Source of the DNA: Rhizobium sp. NLR16a
Lineage (GTDB): Bacteria > Pseudomonadota > Alphaproteobacteria > Rhizobiales > Rhizobiaceae
Length of the DNA: 64,000 bases
Assembly: GCF_017948245.1 (NCBI RefSeq)
Contig: NZ_CP072867.1
Span: 372,001 to 436,000 of the forward strand
Direction: 5' to 3'
Shown here one piece after another: positions 52,145 to 60,508 of this stretch; within the stretch, counting starts at the first letter, position 1; every line of letters starts with the position of its first letter. The notes beneath the pieces were generated by a model. That model was not told where the DNA came from. It worked only from the letters and a program-made list of their open reading frames with translations, and made no database searches. The translations under genes were made by a program, and so were the position numbers.

Positions 52145-53791
52145 TTACTTGACCGGCTCCAAGGCGAGCAGGTTCAAGAGGCGCGCCGGATTGGTGCGCG
52201 AGATCGACGGATTGACGAAGGGATTTTCCTTGGTCGACCAGCCGGTGAAACGCTTGGTGTTGTACTGGTACCAGTTCGGATTGTTGAAGACCGGAATGAC
52301 AGGCATGTTTTCGGCGACGATGCGCTGCGCCTTGTTCATCGCTTCCTTCTGTTTGGCGAGGTCGGCGGTCTGGGTGAACTCGGTGACGAGCTTCTCCACA
52401 TCCGGGTTGAACCAGCGCTGCGCGGTGAAGCGGGTCTTGCCTTTGTCCGAAGCGCTGAAGGCGCGCTTGTAGGGATAGTAGGGCGAAGCCGAAGCCGGCA
52501 GGCTGTTGATCGCCGCATCGAAGGTGCCGTTGATGAGGTTGCCGGTCCATACGGCTTCTTCAGGCGTTTCGATCTTGGCATCGATGCCGACCGCCTGCAT
52601 GCCTTCGACGGCGATGTTGACGGTGTCGACCCAGTCCGTCCAGGAGTTCGGGACGATGATCGAGAAGGCGATCTTGCTGCCGTCGGAATTGTCGCGGAAG
52701 CCGTCGCCATCCTTGTCCTTGTAGCCGGCCTCGTCGAGCAGCGCCTTGGCCGCGTCGGCGTCATAGGTCGCGTATTTGCCGAAGTCGGCCTTGATGGAAG
52801 GGTCTGCCCAGCTCTTGTAGAGTTCACCCATCAGGCCGGGGTCTTCGTTCAGCGTCGGGTAGCCGTAGCCGGCGACGTCGATCATCGTCTTGCGGTCGAG
52901 CGCCATGCCGACGGCGCGGCGGAACTTCACATCGTTGAAGGCCTTCTTGTTGTTCTCGTTTGCGGTTTCCAAGTTGAACAGGAAGGCGACCATGCTGCTC
53001 GGCGAATACCAATAGTGGAAATGCGCCGGGTCCTTCGAGACATAGACATTGTCGATGTCGGGAATGAAGGAGACGCCCCAGTCGAGCGTGCCGTCGGCGG
53101 TTGCCGTCAGGATCTGATTGTTGTCGGCAAGCTGCGGAAAGCGCATGCAGTCGATCTTCAGATGCGCGTTGTCCCAATAGTTCGGGTTGCGGCACTGGTC
53201 GTAGGTCTGGCCGGTGAAGCGCGGCACCTCCGTCAGCGGGCCGCTGCCGACCGGGGTCTCGTTGGCGAAGGTGACGGGATCGGCGACGTCCTTCCAGACA
53301 TGTTCGGGAACGATTGGCAGCTGCGAGATCTGCTCGGCGGCAAGCGAGCTCGGATTGGCGAGGGTGAAGCGCACCGTCTGGCCGTCGACGGCTTGGACGT
53401 CGGTGACGAACGTCCAGATGCTGACGAAATCGAGCGCCGGGAATTTCTTCAGATAGTCATAGGTGAACTTGACGTCGGATGCGGTCAGCGGCTTGCCATC
53501 AGACCATTTCAGGTTCCGGCGCAGCTTGAATTCGATGCTCTTCAGATCGTCGGAGAGCTTGAAGCTTTCGGCCAGGCGATAGACTGGCTTGTTGCTGTCG
53601 AAGCGATTGAAAATCACCAGCGGCTCGTAGATGAAGTCGAGCGTCGACTGGCGCGACGAAGTCTGGTTGAACGGGTTGAAGTTGCGAACCCAGGTGGTTG
53701 CCGGTTCGATATTCGCCGTCAGGATCGTCTGCGCCATGGCGGATCCCGAAATCAGCGTGAGTGCTGCGGCCCCAAGAAGATATTTTTTCAT
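52145..53791 (-). CDS. Peptide-type ABC transporter substrate-binding protein (family 5)
   Basis: A 548-residue periplasmic protein. A signal peptide (YLLGAAALTLISGSAMA) is cut before QTILTANIEP. Family 5 features are NRFDSNKPVYRLAESFKLSD, LRRNLKWSDGKPLTASDVKF and the late DAKIETPEEAVWTGNLINGT. Family 5 proteins bind peptides, but also oligosaccharides and cell-wall fragments. The upstream neighbours, a NagZ-like glycosidase and a GNAT acetyltransferase, point to amino-sugar-containing ligands such as muropeptides or chito-oligosaccharides (inference). Confidence 0.92.
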   Translation of the reverse strand: MKKYLLGAAALTLISGSAMAQTILTANIEPATTWVRNFNPFNQTSSRQSTLDFIYEPLVIFNRFDSNKPVYRLAESFKLSDDLKSIEFKLRRNLKWSDGKPLTASDVKFTYDYLKKFPALDFVSIWTFVTDVQAVDGQTVRFTLANPSSLAAEQISQLPIVPEHVWKDVADPVTFANETPVGSGPLTEVPRFTGQTYDQCRNPNYWDNAHLKIDCMRFPQLADNNQILTATADGTLDWGVSFIPDIDNVYVSKDPAHFHYWYSPSSMVAFLFNLETANENNKKAFNDVKFRRAVGMALDRKTMIDVAGYGYPTLNEDPGLMGELYKSWADPSIKADFGKYATYDADAAKALLDEAGYKDKDGDGFRDNSDGSKIAFSIIVPNSWTDWVDTVNIAVEGMQAVGIDAKIETPEEAVWTGNLINGTFDAAINSLPASASPYYPYKRAFSASDKGKTRFTAQRWFNPDVEKLVTEFTQTADLAKQKEAMNKAQRIVAENMPVIPVFNNPNWYQYNTKRFTGWSTKENPFVNPSISRTNPARLLNLLALEPVK

Positions 53792-53834
53792 GTTCCATTC
53801 CCCTTCTTCTTATACGTGAAAAATGATGTGCCGG

Positions 53835-54857
53835 TCAGGCGGCCGGCACGCTGGCAAACATGTCTTCGACTTGCCGGTGAGCGGCGCGATAATCGATCTT
53901 GAGATTGCCGAGGCGGGCCTTGCCGGCGGCGATGCGCTTGAGAGCGGCGTCGGTCAGCGGGCGGGCGGCCTTGGCTGCGGCTTCGCTTTCCCTGACGTCA
54001 CCGTGGCTGTGGAGGGCGATATCGAAGCCCGCGTCGAGCACTTGGGCGACGCGTTCCGGCAGGGTGCCGGAGAGCGACTGCATGAAGATGCAGTCGGATA
54101 TCAGCACGCCCTCATAGCCCATCTCCTTGCGGATCAGGTCGTGCATAACAGGCGAGATCGAAGCCGGCAGCTCCGCGTCATAAGCCGAATAGACGACATG
54201 GGCGACCATGGCCCAGGGCGTATCCTTCAGCGTGACGAACGGCTTGAAATCGGTGGCGATGAGCGTTTCGCGGCTGGCATCGACCACCGGACGCTCCTTG
54301 TGGGAGTCGAGCGTGGCGCGGCCATGGCCGGGAATATGCTTCATGACGGGCATGTTGCCGGTCTCTAGCAGGCCGTCGACCACCTCGCGGCCGAGGGCGG
54401 CGATGAAGTCCGGATCGGGGCCGAAGGAGCGGGCGCCGATGACCGCGCTCGTCGTCTCGAAGACGAGGTCGAGAACGGGCGAGCAGCCGCTGGAAAGGCC
54501 GAGTTCCGTCATCATCGCGCCCATGGCCTGGGAGGACAGGCGCAGTGCCTTTTTGCCGAGATCGAGATCGCGCCGCGCCAGGTCGGCGAACTGGCCGAAG
54601 CTGCGGAAGAGCGGCCAGGGACCGGCGTCGAGGTGTTGGACGCGCCCGCCTTCCTGGTCGGTGAAGACAGGCGCATCGTCGCGGCCGACGGCTTCGCGAA
54701 AGCGCTCGATCAGCCGCCTCGTCTGCTCCGGCTCGCGCTGATTGCGCCGCCCGACGAAAAGGCCGAGCGGGTTGGTGTCGCGAAAGAGCGCGAATTCATA
54801 ATCCGATATGATGGGATTCGGAAGCCCGACGAAAAGGGCAAGAGGGGTCGAGGACAA
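53835..54857 (-). CDS. NagZ-like glycoside hydrolase family 3 beta-N-acetylhexosaminidase
   Basis: A 340-residue enzyme without signal peptide, so cytosolic. The NagZ signature KHIPGHG (residues 173-179) is followed by D184 and H186, the Asp-His dyad of GH3 hexosaminidases. The nucleophile Asp is D255 in GVLISDCIFMQ. VFTDQEGGRVQHLDAGP is the substrate-loop region. NagZ removes GlcNAc from imported muropeptides. The start is TTG at 54857 with GGAG 8 nt upstream; no early ATG exists. It lies 24 bp after the GNAT gene and 43 bp before the binding protein. A second, housekeeping nagZ probably exists elsewhere. Confidence 0.87.
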   Translation of the reverse strand: MSSTPLALFVGLPNPIISDYEFALFRDTNPLGLFVGRRNQREPEQTRRLIERFREAVGRDDAPVFTDQEGGRVQHLDAGPWPLFRSFGQFADLARRDLDLGKKALRLSSQAMGAMMTELGLSSGCSPVLDLVFETTSAVIGARSFGPDPDFIAALGREVVDGLLETGNMPVMKHIPGHGRATLDSHKERPVVDASRETLIATDFKPFVTLKDTPWAMVAHVVYSAYDAELPASISPVMHDLIRKEMGYEGVLISDCIFMQSLSGTLPERVAQVLDAGFDIALHSHGDVRESEAAAKAARPLTDAALKRIAAGKARLGNLKIDYRAAHRQVEDMFASVPAA

Positions 54858-54881
54858 TTCTGGAACTCCGGTATCAGATGG

Positions 54882-55361
54882 TCATTTCGGCGCGCTTCTG
54901 AGCATGCCTTCGTAAATGCCCTTGTCGGGGGCGGGGATAACGATGGCGCCTGCGGTCCTGGCGTAGAAGTCGACGGGGCCGGCATCGCCGATGAAGGCGT
55001 AGGCATGGCCGAGCGTCTTCATCGTCTGAAGGCAGGCGGAAAACAGCGCGAGGCCGATGCCCCTGCCGCGTGCTCCGGAATCGACGCCGGTCGGGCCGAA
55101 GAAGCCACGCGCCGTGGTGTCGTAGCAGGCAAAGCCAAGCAGCTTGCCGCCTTCGACTGATATCAGGCAGGCGACGGGCTGGCGGGAAAAAGCGACCGAA
55201 ACCTCGCTCGCCCAATTCTCGCTGAATTGTTCGCGAACCCAGTTGACCACGAGGTGCAGTTCCGCAGGAAGAGCCGGACGGATGGAGGCGCCGACGACGT
55301 CAGCCCGCTCTTTCAGTTCGGCGAGCCTGGTGGAATATAAGCTCACAAGCAGGTCCGGCAC
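54882..55361 (-). CDS. GNAT-family N-acetyltransferase
   Basis: A 159-residue acetyltransferase. The acetyl-CoA pyrophosphate loop is GVDSGARGRGIGLALF (about residues 92-107), preceded by LLGFACYDTTARGFFGPTG and followed by AFIGDAGPVDFYARTAGA. It starts with GTG at 55361 after GAGGAGA. It is the first gene of the operon with the NagZ-like enzyme and the ABC importer, so it may acetylate an imported amino sugar or peptide. The substrate is not known. Confidence 0.85.
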   Translation of the reverse strand: MPDLLVSLYSTRLAELKERADVVGASIRPALPAELHLVVNWVREQFSENWASEVSVAFSRQPVACLISVEGGKLLGFACYDTTARGFFGPTGVDSGARGRGIGLALFSACLQTMKTLGHAYAFIGDAGPVDFYARTAGAIVIPAPDKGIYEGMLRSAPK

Positions 55362-55379
55362 CCGTCTCTCCTCTGGATG

Positions 55380-55445
55380 TTCCGTTATTGCGGAATATAT
55401 CCCCTTTTAATGTCATAGACTTGGCCATCTCAGAAGGCTTGTCAA
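55380..55445 (-). promoter_or_regulatory. Promoter and palindromic operator of the GNAT-nagZ-ABC operon
   Basis: On the minus strand TTGACA (55445-55440) is a likely -35 box. About 43 bp downstream lies TTCCGTTATTGCGGAA (55380-55395), a 5-bp-arm palindrome (TTCCG-N6-CGGAA), close to the GTG start. Its half TAACGGAA fits the TAAYRGAA pattern seen at the two putative IclR sites, but the spacing differs. Regulator unknown. Confidence 0.45.
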
Positions 55446-55508
55446 CAGGGATTTTCTTGGACGCGACTGTTCTCGTTGCGGCCTCGACGTGCGGTATGGG
55501 TCCAATGC

Positions 55509-55538
55509 AAAACGGCCCGGAACAAGCCGGGCCGTTTT
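55509..55538 (-). terminator. Rho-independent terminator of the thiMED operon
   Basis: A 12-bp perfect stem (AAAACGGCCCGG / CCGGGCCGTTTT) with a 6-nt loop lies 30 bp after the thiD stop. On the minus strand it ends in TTTT, and because of its symmetry it could work in both directions. No gene ends on it from the other side. Confidence 0.85.
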
Positions 55539-55568
55539 ACATTTGCATCTGTTTGCCGATGCCAGCGC

Positions 55569-56378
55569 CTATTCGCCCTCTTGCCAGAGCGCGTGGAAAT
55601 GCTGCACCGGACCGTGGCCGGAGCCGACGCTGAGCTTTCCGGCGGCTACGACCGCGCCGGCGAGATAGTCCTTGGCAGTGGCAACAGCCCCTGGCGTCGA
55701 GTCGCCTTTGGCGAGTTCGGCGGCCAGCGCGCTGGACAGCGTGCAGCCGGTGCCGTGGGTATTCTTGGTCGGCACGCGTCGCGCCTCGAACCAGTGCAGG
55801 CCGTCGGCAGTGGCAAGCACGTCGGGGCTTTCGTCACCGTCGAGGTGTCCGCCCTTGACCAGCACGGCGGCCGGACCAAGGGCGCGCAGCCGCTCGGCCT
55901 GGGCGGCCATCTCGGCCCGGTTTGTCGCGACCGGCTGGTGCAGAAGTGCGGCGGCTTCCGGCAGGTTCGGGGTGAGAAGCGTGGCAAGTGGCAGCAGCCG
56001 CCTGGTCAGCACGTCGACCGCTTCAGGTGCGAGCAGGGCGGCGCCCCCCTTGGCGATCATCACCGGGTCGAGAACGACGGGGATGCCACGCCGGTGCGCG
56101 AGGGCTGCGGCAACGGCCTCGGCGATGCCGGCATTGGCGATCATGCCGATCTTGACGGCGTCGACGCGCACATCGGCAAAGACGGCATCGATCTGGTCGG
56201 CGACGAATTGCGGCGGCACCAGATGCACGCCGCTCACCCCTTGCGTGTTCTGCGCCGTCAGCGCGGTCAGCACCGCCATGCCGTAGACGCCGCGGGCGGA
56301 AAAGGCCTTGAGATCGGCCTGGATGCCGGCACCGCCCGAGGGATCGGAGCCGGCGATGGAGAGAACGTTGCGGATCAT
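55569..56378 (-). CDS. thiD: Hydroxymethylpyrimidine (phosphate) kinase ThiD
   Basis: A 269-residue ribokinase-fold enzyme that phosphorylates HMP and HMP-P for thiamine synthesis. The N-terminus VLSIAGSDPSGGAGIQADLK (about residues 5-24) is the ThiD signature. GVYGMAVLTALTAQNTQGV, PVVLDPVMIAKGG and the ATP/anion-hole motif NTHGTGCTLSSALAAEL with its catalytic Cys/Asp region follow. It overlaps thiE by 4 bp and is the last gene before the terminator. Together with ThiM and ThiE it forms the salvage pathway known in R. leguminosarum. Confidence 0.95.
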   Translation of the reverse strand: MIRNVLSIAGSDPSGGAGIQADLKAFSARGVYGMAVLTALTAQNTQGVSGVHLVPPQFVADQIDAVFADVRVDAVKIGMIANAGIAEAVAAALAHRRGIPVVLDPVMIAKGGAALLAPEAVDVLTRRLLPLATLLTPNLPEAAALLHQPVATNRAEMAAQAERLRALGPAAVLVKGGHLDGDESPDVLATADGLHWFEARRVPTKNTHGTGCTLSSALAAELAKGDSTPGAVATAKDYLAGAVVAAGKLSVGSGHGPVQHFHALWQEGE

Positions 56379-57010
56379 GGGCGGACCTTTCGGATTTCTG
56401 CGGCGATGCGGCGCGTGGCCGCCTCGGGGTCCGGCGTGCCGGCGATGGCTGAGACGACGGCAAGCCCATTGGCGCCTGCGGCAAATACCTCGGCCACGTG
56501 GTTCGCCTTGAGGCCGCCGATGGCGACTGACGGCACCGGCGAAGCCTTCACCAGCCTTGCCAGACCGTCAAAGCCGATCGGCTGCTTGTGGTCGGCCTTG
56601 GTCGGCGTCGCAAAGACCGGTCCGACGCCGGCATAATCGACGAGACCAGGATCGACGGCCGTGGCAAGCGGCGCTGTCTCGACCGAGAGGCCGAGGATCA
56701 TGTCGGGACCGATCATCGTCCGTGCCGTGCGCGCGTCCATGTCCTCCTGGCCGATATGCAGGCCGTCGGCACTTATGGCGATCGCCGCCTCGACATCGTC
56801 GTTGACGATGAGCAGGGCGCCGGTTCCCGCAAGCGCTTGTTTCAAGGCTCGGCCGGTCTCGATCATTCTGGTCGTGCCCGCATGTTTGTCGCGCAGTTGC
56901 ACCATCGTGGCGCCGCCGGCAACGGCAAGGCGCGCGGTCTCGACCATGCCGATCCCGGCGCAGAGTTCGGGGTCGAGGACGAGATAGAGCGAAAGGTCGA
57001 AAACCTTCAT
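56375..57010 (-). CDS. thiE: Thiamine-phosphate synthase ThiE
   Basis: A 211-residue TIM-barrel enzyme that joins HMP-PP and hydroxyethylthiazole phosphate. Motifs are GGATMVQLRDKHAGT (phosphate and pyrimidine binding), LLIVNDDVEAAIAISADGLH, GLSVETAPLA, and VGPVFATPTKADHKQP. The ATG at 57010 overlaps the thiM stop (ATGA). The longer frame to 57082 lies inside thiM and is rejected. Confidence 0.95.
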   Translation of the reverse strand: MKVFDLSLYLVLDPELCAGIGMVETARLAVAGGATMVQLRDKHAGTTRMIETGRALKQALAGTGALLIVNDDVEAAIAISADGLHIGQEDMDARTARTMIGPDMILGLSVETAPLATAVDPGLVDYAGVGPVFATPTKADHKQPIGFDGLARLVKASPVPSVAIGGLKANHVAEVFAAGANGLAVVSAIAGTPDPEAATRRIAAEIRKVRP

Positions 57011-57810
57011 ACGGCCGAAATCCTTGCCCGGGCATCGAGCGTTTCGGCGTCCAGGGCTGACAGCGCATCGAGGAAACGCCAAGCGAAGGAGCCGGGGCCG
57101 GCCGCCCCGAGGGCGGCATCCTCGCCCGCGACGGAGAAGGTCGCAAGGGCCGCAACTGTCGCCCCGAACGTATCCTCAGGGGCGGTCGCGGCAAAGGCGC
57201 CGATCAGGCAGGTGAGCGAGCAGCCGAGTGCGGTGACCTGCGGCATCAGGACCGATCCGCCTTTGATGCGCACGGCTCTTTCACCATCGGTGACGAAATC
57301 GGCCGCACCGGTGACGGCGACCACCGCCCGCTGCCGCTCGGCGAGCCGCCGCGCCGAGCCTTCCGCCTGCTCGACCGGGTCGCGGCTGTCGACGCCCTGG
57401 CCGCGGCTCTCTCCGCCGGCAAGGGCGATGATCTCGGAAGCATTGCCGCGGATGATCGTCGGCTTCAGCGCCAGGAGATCGGCGACCGCTCCGCGGCGGA
57501 AGGCCGTCGCGTAATGCGCGACCGGATCGAGGACCCATGGTTTGCCGGCTGCGTTGGCGGCCCTCGCCGCCGTCTGCATGCCTTCGATCCATTGCGTCGA
57601 AAGCGTGCCGATGTTGATGGTCAATGCATTCGCGATGCCGGCGAATTCGCCGGCTTCTTCAGCGGCGTGCACCATGGCGGGCGAGGCGCCCGACGCAAGC
57701 AGAACATTGGCCGCGATGTTCATGGCGACATAATTGGTGATGCACTGGACGAGCGGCGGCTTTTCGCGCATCGCCTTCAGCATGGCTCCCGACGTGATCT
57801 TGTTTTGCAT
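57007..57810 (-). CDS. thiM: Hydroxyethylthiazole kinase ThiM
   Basis: A 267-residue ribokinase-like enzyme that phosphorylates 4-methyl-5-hydroxyethylthiazole. The family N-terminus PPLVQCITNYVAMNIAANVL (about residues 18-37), LVLDPVAHYATAFRR, IRGNASEIIALAGGES and VTGAADFVTDGE are clear. It is the first gene of thiMED, behind a TPP riboswitch. A GGGGC ribosome-site region lies just before the ATG and can pair with an upstream GCCCC. Confidence 0.94.
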   Translation of the reverse strand: MQNKITSGAMLKAMREKPPLVQCITNYVAMNIAANVLLASGASPAMVHAAEEAGEFAGIANALTINIGTLSTQWIEGMQTAARAANAAGKPWVLDPVAHYATAFRRGAVADLLALKPTIIRGNASEIIALAGGESRGQGVDSRDPVEQAEGSARRLAERQRAVVAVTGAADFVTDGERAVRIKGGSVLMPQVTALGCSLTCLIGAFAATAPEDTFGATVAALATFSVAGEDAALGAAGPGSFAWRFLDALSALDAETLDARARISAV

Positions 57811-57875
57811 GGCGCCCCTTTCAGGCGGGGGCGGGCACGGGGCAATTCGTGCGGGCGAAACCGCGACCCCGAGCG

Positions 57876-57960
57876 ACTCCCTCCGCCGGCATTATCCGGT
57901 TCAGGTTCGAAGGGTGCTTCTCAGCCCGTCTGTCGACGGGCGCCCCTGTCTCTCATCGCG
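57876..57960 (-). ncRNA. TPP riboswitch (THI element) upstream of thiM
   Basis: On the minus strand the conserved aptamer core is present: GGGCTGAGA, then ACCCTTCGAACCTGA, then GGATAATGCCGGCGGAGGGA, with an optional stem in between. These are the pyrimidine- and pyrophosphate-sensing helices of the TPP riboswitch. It begins about 65 nt before the thiM start. The region in between can form a hairpin (GCCCC with GGGGC at 57814-57818) covering the ribosome site, which suggests translational control. Binding of TPP should turn thiMED off. Confidence 0.93.
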
Positions 57961-58085
57961 CTCTTTTTCGCAGAGAACGGGGCGGATGTCATCTCGAAAA
58001 TGAGGGTTCGGTACTCTCCTTGCGGCTGCGCTTTAGGCGTGAACGTTGCTGCTCAGGAATGCAATCCCGATCGCATCCTATCCGG

Positions 58086-58670
58086 CTAACTCAAATCGTG
58101 AAGATCCGTCGTAATCGCCGGCCCGATCGAAAACTCCGAAAACCGCACCCTCAACCCGCTGCGCTCCGGCGTGCAGGCCGCCGGCCCGACTTCATAGCGG
58201 TCGGCAGCCGGGAAGGGCGCTAGCCGCAGCAGCGGCCAGCGGCTGCCGTCGCGGGAGGCCTGGATGCGCATGGCGCCGCCTGCAACGGTGACGCGGATGT
58301 GGAAATCTTCGAGTTCCTTGAAGGGCTGGGACACCGACCAGTCGGATCTGCCGTCGGTGACGACGGCGCTGAGGAAGGCTTCGCCGTCGGTGAATTCGAC
58401 GCCTGACTTCACCCAGCGTGTTTCGTCGAGGCGCACCATCAGGCCGGCCTGATCGTAGAGGGTGCGGAATTCGCCCTGGATGCGGATCTCGGCGGTGAAG
58501 CTGTCACCGGTGGGAAAAGCGAGGAAATGGCCGTTGTCGCGGGTGAAGCCGTAATAGGTTTCGCACCAAAAATCGGTTTTCTCGTCGGTCGTCAGGGTGA
58601 GGCTGGTTTCGTCTGCGCGCCAGCTGGCCGGCTCGTTCAGCCACTTTCCTTTGTTGAAATCGATGCTCAT
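58086..58670 (-). CDS. DUF1349 domain-containing protein
   Basis: A 194-residue protein matching the DUF1349 beta-sandwich family (yeast 'regulation of enolase' relatives). Characteristic segments are WLNEPASWRADETSLTLTTD, KTDFWCETYYGF, TAEIRIQGEFRTLYDQAGLM and VRLDETRWVKSGVEFTDGEA. It resembles concanavalin-like sugar-binding folds, and the function is not established. The ATG at 58670 has GGGAG upstream; the longer frame to 58730 is rejected. It is divergent from the binding-protein operon across 228 bp. Confidence 0.85.
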   Translation of the reverse strand: MSIDFNKGKWLNEPASWRADETSLTLTTDEKTDFWCETYYGFTRDNGHFLAFPTGDSFTAEIRIQGEFRTLYDQAGLMVRLDETRWVKSGVEFTDGEAFLSAVVTDGRSDWSVSQPFKELEDFHIRVTVAGGAMRIQASRDGSRWPLLRLAPFPAADRYEVGPAACTPERSGLRVRFSEFSIGPAITTDLHDLS

Positions 58671-58820
58671 CCCGTTCTCCCGTTCTGTTGAAGCCTGACC
58701 GCAGGCGACCACCTGACTTTGGCATATCATGCCGCTTTCATGCAGCGCAGACAGCCGCAGATGAAGATGGTGCTTTTTCGGCGTCGCGCTATCCGCGGCT
58801 GCATAATCCGTCGCCCGCGC

Positions 58821-58880
58821 TTGACAGGATCGATCCAGTTCTTATTCTGTTACAAAAAGATGAATTGCATAATAATGGAA
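58821..58880 (+). promoter_or_regulatory. Promoter and putative IclR operator of the binding-protein/RidA/SelA-like operon
   Basis: TTGACA at 58821-58826, 16 bp, TATTCT as -10. The 39-bp block 58842-58880 begins TTATTCTGTTA and ends GCATAATAATGGAA. The same architecture, with identical spacings, precedes the COG3964 amidohydrolase at 17112-17171. The two ends form inverted half-sites (TAACAGAA and TAATGGAA). No regulator gene is adjacent, which supports control by the IclR protein at 18.4 kb (inference). Confidence 0.6.
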
Positions 58881-58898
58881 CTAAACGGGAGCCATCAC

Positions 58899-60425
58899 AT
58901 GAAAACACTGGTCGCATTCCTGCTCGGTACCGCGCTCGTCGCCCTGCCGTCCGCCCTGCTTGCCCAGGAAAAGGGCGGCGTCATCAATGTCGCGACGATC
59001 GGCGAGCCGCCGACGCTCGATCCGATGTCGTCGACGGCTGATCTTGTCGGCATCGTCACCCAGCATATTTTCGAAACGCTCTACACCTTCGACAAGAGTT
59101 GGAACGTCACGCCGCTGCTGGCCGAAAGCCTGCCGGAGATCAGCGCCGACGGCAAAACCTATACGATCAAGCTGAGGACCGGCATCAAGTTCCACGACAA
59201 TACAGACATGACGTCCGAGGATGTTGTCGCCTCGCTTGGCCGCTGGACGAAGATCGCCTCGCGCGGCAAGCAGGTGGCGGGCTTCATCGGCAAGATCGCC
59301 GCGACCGATCCTTCGACCGTCACCATCACCCTGAAGCAGCCCTATGCGCCGCTGACCTCGTTGCTCGCCTTCAACAATTCGGCGGCGATCATCATCCCTT
59401 CCGAAAAGCAGGACGAACCGATGAAGGAATTCATTGGCACCGGCCCCTATATGCTGAAGGAGCGCAAGGCCGACCAATATATCCAGCTCGTCCGCTTCGA
59501 CGGCTATAAGTCACGCGAGGGCGACGGCAATGGTTACGGCGGCGCCCGCCATCAATATCTCGATGAAATCCGCTTCGTGCCGGTGCCGGATCCGAACACC
59601 CGCGTCGAGGCCGCCATTTCGGGCCAATATGATTATGTCGACTCGATCGCGGTCGAATCCTACGACAAGCTGAAGGCGTCGACTGCCTCGCAGCCGGTCA
59701 TGCTGAAGCCCTTCGGTTATCCGGTCTTCGTCTTCAATACGAAGGAAGGTGTGGCTGCCAACGTCGAGGTCCGCAAGGCGATCCGCCAAGCGCTCAGCAT
59801 GGAAGACATGCTGGCGGCAGCCTTCGGCAGCAAGGATTTTTATGCGCTCGACGGCGCCATCTACCCCAAGACCTTTGCCTGGTCGACGGATGCCGGCGTC
59901 GAGGGCGCCTATAATGTCGCCGATCCGGAAGGGGCGGCGGCTGCCGCCAAGAAAGCGGGTTACAACGGCGAGCCGATCCGCATCCTGACCAGCCGTCAAT
60001 ACGAGTTCCATTACAAGATGGCGCAGGTCGCCGCCGAATATCTGAAGCTTGCCGGCTTCACCGTCGATATGCAGGTGGTGGACTGGGCGACGCTGACGCA
60101 GCGCCGCACCGATCCGAAGCTCTGGGATATCTATATCACCCACAGCCCCTTCCTGCCGGAGCCGGCCCTCATCGGCTCGCTCTCGACTAGTTCGCCGGGC
60201 TGGTGGGACACGCCAGCCCGCAAGGCCGCCGTCGATGCCTTCACCTCCGAGGTCGACCCGACGAAGCGCGTGGCGCTCTGGGCGGATGTTCAGAAGGCGG
60301 TTTATACCGACGCGCCCTTCATGAAGATCGGCGATTTCAACGCCGTCTCGGCGAAGTCGGTCAAGCTCGAAGGAGTCGATCCGGCTCCCTGGCCGTATTT
60401 CTGGAACGCTTCGATCAAGAAGTGA
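58899..60425 (+). CDS. Peptide-type ABC transporter substrate-binding protein (family 5)
   Basis: A 508-residue periplasmic protein. The signal peptide (LVAFLLGTALVALPSALLA) is cut before QEKGGVINVA. Family 5 motifs are TIGEPPTLDPMSSTADLVGI, LRTGIKFHDNTDMTSEDVVA and GTGPYMLKERK. The frame is open upstream to 58719, but the signal peptide begins at 58899 with GGGAG 8 nt upstream. It heads an operon with two permeases, a RidA-like protein and a SelA-like enzyme. The ligand may be an acylated or amino-acid-derived compound, judged only from those neighbours. Confidence 0.92.
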   Translation: MKTLVAFLLGTALVALPSALLAQEKGGVINVATIGEPPTLDPMSSTADLVGIVTQHIFETLYTFDKSWNVTPLLAESLPEISADGKTYTIKLRTGIKFHDNTDMTSEDVVASLGRWTKIASRGKQVAGFIGKIAATDPSTVTITLKQPYAPLTSLLAFNNSAAIIIPSEKQDEPMKEFIGTGPYMLKERKADQYIQLVRFDGYKSREGDGNGYGGARHQYLDEIRFVPVPDPNTRVEAAISGQYDYVDSIAVESYDKLKASTASQPVMLKPFGYPVFVFNTKEGVAANVEVRKAIRQALSMEDMLAAAFGSKDFYALDGAIYPKTFAWSTDAGVEGAYNVADPEGAAAAAKKAGYNGEPIRILTSRQYEFHYKMAQVAAEYLKLAGFTVDMQVVDWATLTQRRTDPKLWDIYITHSPFLPEPALIGSLSTSSPGWWDTPARKAAVDAFTSEVDPTKRVALWADVQKAVYTDAPFMKIGDFNAVSAKSVKLEGVDPAPWPYFWNASIKK

Positions 60426-60508
60426 GCATCACCGCCGGCACCGGTCCTTCGGGACCGGTACCGGTCATCTTTTCTGCCGCATCTGCAAGGGCTTGAAGGC
60501 CGGCATTC

